Part shown: positions 59,329-64,000 of the stretch, one piece after another
Layout: every line of letters starts with the position of its first letter
Position numbering within the stretch: position 1 is the first letter of the stretch
From: Dermacentor variabilis
Taxonomy: Eukaryota > Arthropoda > Arachnida > Ixodida > Ixodidae
NCBI RefSeq assembly: GCF_050947875.1
Contig: NW_027460345.1
Location: forward strand, 36,404 to 100,403
DNA: 64,000 nt
Reading direction: 5' to 3'
Program-made: the position numbers and the translations under genes
Notes under the pieces: model-generated
What the model was told of the DNA's origin: nothing
Databases searched by the model: none
The model's input: only the letters and a program-made list of their open reading frames with translations

Positions 59329-61118
59329 TAAAACGCGTTTTAAGCATGCACATGCATCTTTTGGTAGACGCGGACGCTGTTTTCTGCAAAACCACACGTT
59401 ATGCATGCAAATGGTGCTTTTGGCAAAACGCGCACGTGGATTTCTACCAAACGACGTGAAAAGCATGCCAATGCTGCTCTTTTTAGCACCCGCACATGGA
59501 TTTGTGCCAAAACGCGTTTTAAGCATGCACATGCATCTTTTGGTAGACGCGGACGCTGTTATCTGCAAAACCACACGATATGCATGCAAAATATGTATTT
59601 GGCAATACGCGCACGTGGATTTCTACCAAACGACGTGAAAAGCATGCCGATGCTGCTCTTTTTAGCACCCGCAAATGGATTTGTGCCAAAACGCGTTTTA
59701 AGCATGCACATGCATCTTTTGGTAGACGCGGACGTTGTTTTCTGCAAAACCACACAATATGCATGCAAATGGTGCTTTTGGCAGAACGCGCACGTGGATT
59801 TCTACCAAACGACGTGAAAAGCATGCCAATGCTGCTCTTTTTAGCACCCGCACATGGATTTGTGCCAAAACGCGTTTTAAGCATGCAGATGCATCTTTTG
59901 GTAGACGCGGACGCTGTTTTCTGCAAAACCACACGATATGCATGCAAATGGTGCTTTTGGCAGAACGCGCACGTGGATTTCTACCGAACGACGTGAAAAG
60001 CATGCCGATGCTGCTGTTTTGAGCACCCACACATGGATTTGTGCCAAAACGCGTTTTAAGCATGCGCATGCATATTTTGGTAGACGCGGACGTTGTTTTC
60101 TCCAAAACCACACGATATGCATGCAAATGGTGCTTTTGGCAGAACGCGCGCGTGGATTTCTACCAAACGACGTGAAAAGCATGCCGAAGCTGCTCTATTT
60201 AGCACCCGCACATGGATTTGTGCCAAAACGCGTTTTAAGCATGCACATGCATCTTTTGGTAGACGCGGACGTTGTTTTCTGCAAAACCACACGATATGCA
60301 TGCAAATGGTGCTTTTGGCAGAACGCGCGCGTGGATTTCTACCAAACGACGTGAAAAGCATGCCGATGCTGCTCTTTTGAGCACCCGCACATGGATTTGT
60401 GCCAAAACGCGTTTTAAGCATGCACATGCATCTTTTGGTAGACACGGACGTTGTTTTCTGCAAAACTACACGATATGCATGCAAATGGTGCTTTTGGCAG
60501 AACGCGCGCGTGGATTTCTACCAAACGACGTGAAAAGCATGCCGATACTGCTCTTTTTAGCACCCGCACATTGATTTGTGCCAAAACGCGTTTTAAGCAT
60601 GCACATGCATCTTTTGGTAGACGCGGACGCTGTTTTCTGCAATACCACACGATATGCATGCAAATGGTGTATTTGGTAGAACGCGCACGTGGATTTCTAC
60701 CAAACGACGTGAAAAGCATGCCGATGCTGGTCTTTTTAGCACCCGCACATGGATTTGTGCCAAAACGCGTTTTATGCATGCACATGCATCTTTTGGTAGA
60801 CGCGGACGTTGTTTTCTGCAAAACCACACGATATGCATTCAAATGGTGCTTTTGGCAGAACGCGCACGTGGATTTCTACCAAACGACGTGAAAAGCATGC
60901 CAATGCTGCTCTTTTTAGCACCCGCACATGGAGTTGTGCCAAAACACGTTTTAAGCATGCACATGCATCTTTTGGTAGACGCGGACGCTGTTTTCTGCAA
61001 AACCACACGATATGCATGCAAATGGTGTATTTGGCAGAACGTGCACGTGGATTTCTACCAAACGACGTGAAAAGCATGCCAATGCTGCTCTTTTTAGCAC
61101 CCGCACATGGATTTGTGC
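59329..61118 (+). repeat. Domain E HOR unit, 10 monomers, 1,790 bp
   Basis: Same order as the preceding unit with one monomer fewer. Private changes include GCAAATGGATTTG (59,672), CAATACCAC (60,643), TTGGTAGAACG (60,673), GCTGGTCTTTTTAG (60,727) and TTTTATGCATGC (60,771). The last four lie within about 130 bp, a local cluster of substitutions. Confidence 0.75.
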
Positions 61119-61490
61119 TAAAACGCGTTTTAAGCATGCACATGCATCTTTTGGTAGACGCGGACGCTGTTTTCTGCAAAACCACACGTTATGCATGCAA
61201 ATGGTGCTTTTGGCAGAACGCGCACGTGGATTTCTACCAAACGACGTGAAAAGCATGCCAATGCTGCTCTTTTTAGCACCCGCACATGGATTTGTGCCAA
61301 AACGCGTTTTAAGCATGCACATGCATCTTTTGGTAGACGCGGACGCTGTTTTCTGCAAAACCACACGATATGCATGCAAATGGTGTATTTGGCAATACGC
61401 GCACGTGGATTTCTACCAAACGACGTGAAAAGCATGCCGATGCTGCTCTTTTTAGCACCCGCACATGGATTTGTGCCAAAACGCGTTTTA

Positions 61491-64000
61491 AGCACGCACA
61501 TGCATGTTTTGCTAGACGTGGACGTTGCTTTCTGCAAAACCACACGATATGCATGCAAATGGTGCTTTTGGCAGAACGCGCGCGTGGATTTCTACCAAAC
61601 GACGTGAAAAGCATGCCGAAGCTGCTCTGTTTAGCACCCGCACATAGATTTGTGCCAAAACGCGTTTTAAGCATGCGCATGCATCTTTTGGTGGACGCGG
61701 ACGTTGTTTTCTGCAAAACCACTCGATATGCATGCAAAAGGCGCTTTTGGCAGAACGCGCACGTGGATTTCTACCAAATGACGTGAAAAGCATGCCGATG
61801 CTGCTCTTTTTAGCACCCGCACATGGATTTGTGCCAAAACGCGTTTTAAGCATGCACATGTCTTTTGGTAGACACAGACGTTGTTTTCTGCAAAACCACA
61901 CGATATGCATGCAAATGGTGCTTTTGGCAGAACGCGCGCGTGGATTTCTACCAAACGACGTGAAAAGCATGCCGATTCTGCTCTTTTTAGCACCCGCACA
62001 TGGATTTGTGCCAAAAGGCGTTTTAAGCATGCACATGCATCTTTTGGTAGACGCGGACGTTGTTTTCTGCAAAACCACACGATATGCATGCAAATGGTGC
62101 TTTTGGCAGAACGCGCACGTGGATTTCTACCAAACGACGTGAAAAGCTTGCCGATGCTGCTCTTTTAGCACCCGCACATGTATTTGTGCCAAAACGCGTT
62201 CTAAGCATGCACATGCATCTTTTGGTAGACGCGGACGTTGTTTTCTGCAAAACCACACGATATGCATGCAAATGGTGCTTTTGGTAGAACGCGCACGTGG
62301 ATTTCTACCAAACGACGTGAAAAGCATGCCAATGCTGCTCTTTTTAGCACCCCCACAGGGATTTGTGCCAAAACGCGTTTTAAGCATGCACATGCATCTT
62401 TTGGTAGACGCGGACGCTGTTTTCTGCAAAACCACACGATTTGCATGCAAATGGTGCTTTGGCAAAACGCGCACGTGGATTTCTACCAAGCGACGTGAAA
62501 AGCATGCCGATGCTCCTCTTTTAGCACCCGCACATGGATTTGTGCCAAAACGCGTTTTAAGCATGCACATGCATCTTTTGGTAGACGCGGACGTTGTTTT
62601 CTGCAAAACCACACGATATGCATGCAAATGGTGCTTTTGGAAGAACGCGCACGTGGATTTCTACCAAACGATGTGAAAAGCATGCCAATGCTGCTCTTTT
62701 TAGCACCCGCCCATGGATTTGTGCCAAAACGCGTTTTAAGCAGCTCATGCATCTTTTGGTAGACGCGGACGCTGTTTTCTGCAAAACCACACGATATGCA
62801 TGCAAATGGTGCTTTTGGCAGAACGCGCACGTGGATTTCTACCAAACGACGTGAAAAGCATGCCGATGCTGCTCTTTTTAGCACCCGCACATGGATTTGT
62901 GCCAAAACGCGATTTAAGCAGCACATGCATCTCCTGGTAGACGCGGACGCTGTTTTCTGCAAAACCACACGATATGCAAGCAAATGGTGCTTTTGGCAAA
63001 ACGCGCACGTGAATTTCTACCAAACGACGAGAAAAGCATGCCGATGCTGCTCTTTTTAGCACCCGCACATGGATTTGTGCCAAAACGCGTTTTAAACATG
63101 CGCATGGATCGTTTGGTAGACGCGGACGTTGTTTTCTGCAAAACCACACGATATGCATGCAAATGGTGCTTTGGCAGAACGCGCACGTGGATTTCTACCG
63201 AACGACGTGAAAAGCATGCCGATGCTGCTGTTTTGAGCACCCACACATGGATTTGTGCCAAAACGCGTTTTAAGCATGCGCATGCATATTTTGGTAGACG
63301 CGGACGTTGTTTTCTGCAAAACCACACGATATGCATGCAAATGGTGCTTTTGGGAGAACGCGCACGTGGATTTCTACCAAACGACGTGAAAAGCATGCCG
63401 ATGCTGCTCTTTTTAGCACCCGCACATTGATTTGTGCCAAAACGCGTTTTAAGCATGCACATGCATCTTTTGGTAGACGCGGACGTTGTTTTCTCCAAAA
63501 CCACACGATATGCATGCAAATGGTGCTTTTGGCAGAACGCGCGCGTGGATTTCTACCAAACGACGTGAAAAGCATGCCGATACTGCTCTTTTTAGCACCC
63601 GCACATTGATTTGTGCCAAAACGCGTTTTAAGCATGCACATGCATCTCTTGGTAGACGCGGACGCTGTTTTCTGCAAAACCACACGATATGCATGCAAAT
63701 GGTGCTTTTGGCAGAACGCGCACGTGGATTTCTACCAAACGACGTGAAAAGCATGCCAATGCTGCTCTTTTTAGCACCCGCACATAGATTTCTGCCCAAA
63801 CGCGTTTTAAACATGCACATGCATCTTTTGGTAGACGCGGACGCTGTTTTCTGCAAAACCACACGATATGCATTCAAATGGTGCTTTTGGCAGAACGCGC
63901 ACGTGGATTTCTACCAAACGACGTGAAAAGCATGCCAATGCTGCTCTTTTTAGCACCCGCACATGGAGTTGTGCCAAAACGCGTTTTAAGCATGCACATG
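61491..64000 (+). repeat. Return of domain D (superblock P-Q-R, copy 3), runs off the window
   Basis: GTTTTGCTAGACGTGG (61,506) reintroduces domain D variants. Block P follows (61,690 and 61,856), then Q (62,349), then R (from about 62,900). The order matches 55.2-57.1 kb at offset 6,437 and continues past the point where that copy is cut by domain E. Private changes are the 1-bp losses CTCTTTTAGC near 62,161 and 62,516. The window ends mid-monomer at GCATGCACATG. Confidence 0.75.

Larger units (their letters stand above)
57171..61490 (+). repeat. Array domain E: indel-free 11-mer HOR
   Basis: Every diagnostic spacing checked here is an exact multiple of 179. GTGCTAAAACGCG gives T at 57,360, 59,329 and 61,119 (1,969 = 11 x 179, then 1,790 = 10 x 179). 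CTCTATTTAGC recurs near 57,151, 58,583 and 60,194 (8 and 9 monomers). Other markers are CACACGTTATGC, GCAATACGCGC, TGTTATCTGC and TGGTGTATTTGGC. Short monomers with AAGCAGC or AAAAGGCTTTT are absent. Confidence 0.8.
1..64000 (+). repeat. Satellite DNA array, ~179-bp monomer, ~358 copies head to tail
   Basis: The same 179-bp unit recurs from the first to the last base, always in the same orientation. For example the A sub-repeat opening TGCATGCAAATGG lies at 58, 595, 774 and onwards in 179-bp steps. The window begins and ends inside a C sub-repeat, so neither array edge is present. The consensus is about 47% GC (85 of 179). Long satellites with a nucleosome-scale monomer and higher-order repeats are typical of eukaryotic centromeres and heterochromatin, so a centromeric or pericentromeric location is the leading inference, but nothing here proves it. 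No unique flank, transposon fragment, telomeric repeat or gene interrupts the array. I do not recognise the monomer as a named family. Confidence 0.98.

Noticed and set aside
1..64000. CRISPR array
   Set aside because: There is no alternation of a short constant repeat with unrelated spacers. The whole 179-bp unit is conserved, and the 60-bp sub-repeats are related to each other.
1..64000. Telomere repeats, rDNA spacer or 5S rDNA cluster
   Set aside because: No TTAGGG- or TTTAGGG-type runs, no 5S internal promoter and no rRNA-like segment were seen; the unit has no non-satellite part.
1..64000. Transposable element insertions or inverted array segments
   Set aside because: Every line carries monomer landmarks in the same orientation at the expected spacing. 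The largest departures are indels of a few bases.
1..64000. Entire array as an assembly artefact
   Set aside because: Repeated misassembly could create some exact duplicates (e.g. 7,481-8,242). However, the copies carry graded, nested private variants and differing short indels across domains, as expected of a real array. Read-level checks are still needed for individual junctions.
1..64000. Tandem-repeat protein gene (exonic repeats)
   Set aside because: 179 is not a multiple of 3, stops recur in all forward frames, and numerous 1-bp indels are tolerated, so no frame is maintained.

Overview
The whole 64 kb window is one uninterrupted satellite DNA array. I see no gene, RNA gene, transposon, CRISPR array or unique sequence anywhere in it. 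The repeat unit is about 179 bp, always head to tail in the same orientation. The sequence starts and ends inside a monomer, so the array extends past both edges. Counting from diagnostic variants, there are about 358 monomer-equivalents, with about 92 bp net missing relative to a perfect 179-bp register. A long, homogeneous, nucleosome-sized satellite with higher-order structure points to a eukaryotic chromosome, most plausibly centromeric, pericentromeric or other heterochromatin. I do not recognise the monomer as a named family and cannot name the organism.

The structure is nested on at least three scales. (1) Each 179-bp monomer is a degenerate trimer of sub-repeats of 60, 60 and 59 bp (called A, B and C here), each opening with GCATGC. 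By hand alignment A and B share about 70% of positions, and A and C about 76% with one gap. (2) Monomer variants recur in fixed orders, forming higher-order repeat (HOR) units. A diagnostic B variant (GATACTGC followed by CCGTACGTGG) occurs 15 times between 126 and 39,098. It delimits 14 units of 16, 17, 14, 22, 21, 18, 15, 15, 14, 9, 14, 14, 19 and 10 monomers, so the HOR period is irregular. (3) The array splits into domains with different variant sets: A (1 to about 10.4 kb), B (about 10.4-24.7 kb), C (about 24.7-41.6 kb), D (about 41.6-57.2 kb), E (about 57.2-61.5 kb, an indel-free 11-mer HOR of exactly 1,969 bp) and D again (about 61.5-64 kb).

Several recombination junctions can be read directly. 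They include an exact 358-bp tandem duplication, a two-monomer 356-bp cassette present in two versus three copies, a five-monomer (893 bp) duplication, and two chimeric joins located to intervals of under 100 bp. The array is therefore evolving by unequal exchange and local conversion. The many open reading frames of about 80-150 codons (up to 379) on both strands are by-products of the repeat. 179 is not a multiple of 3, so the same peptides recur in rotating frames, and I annotate none as genes.
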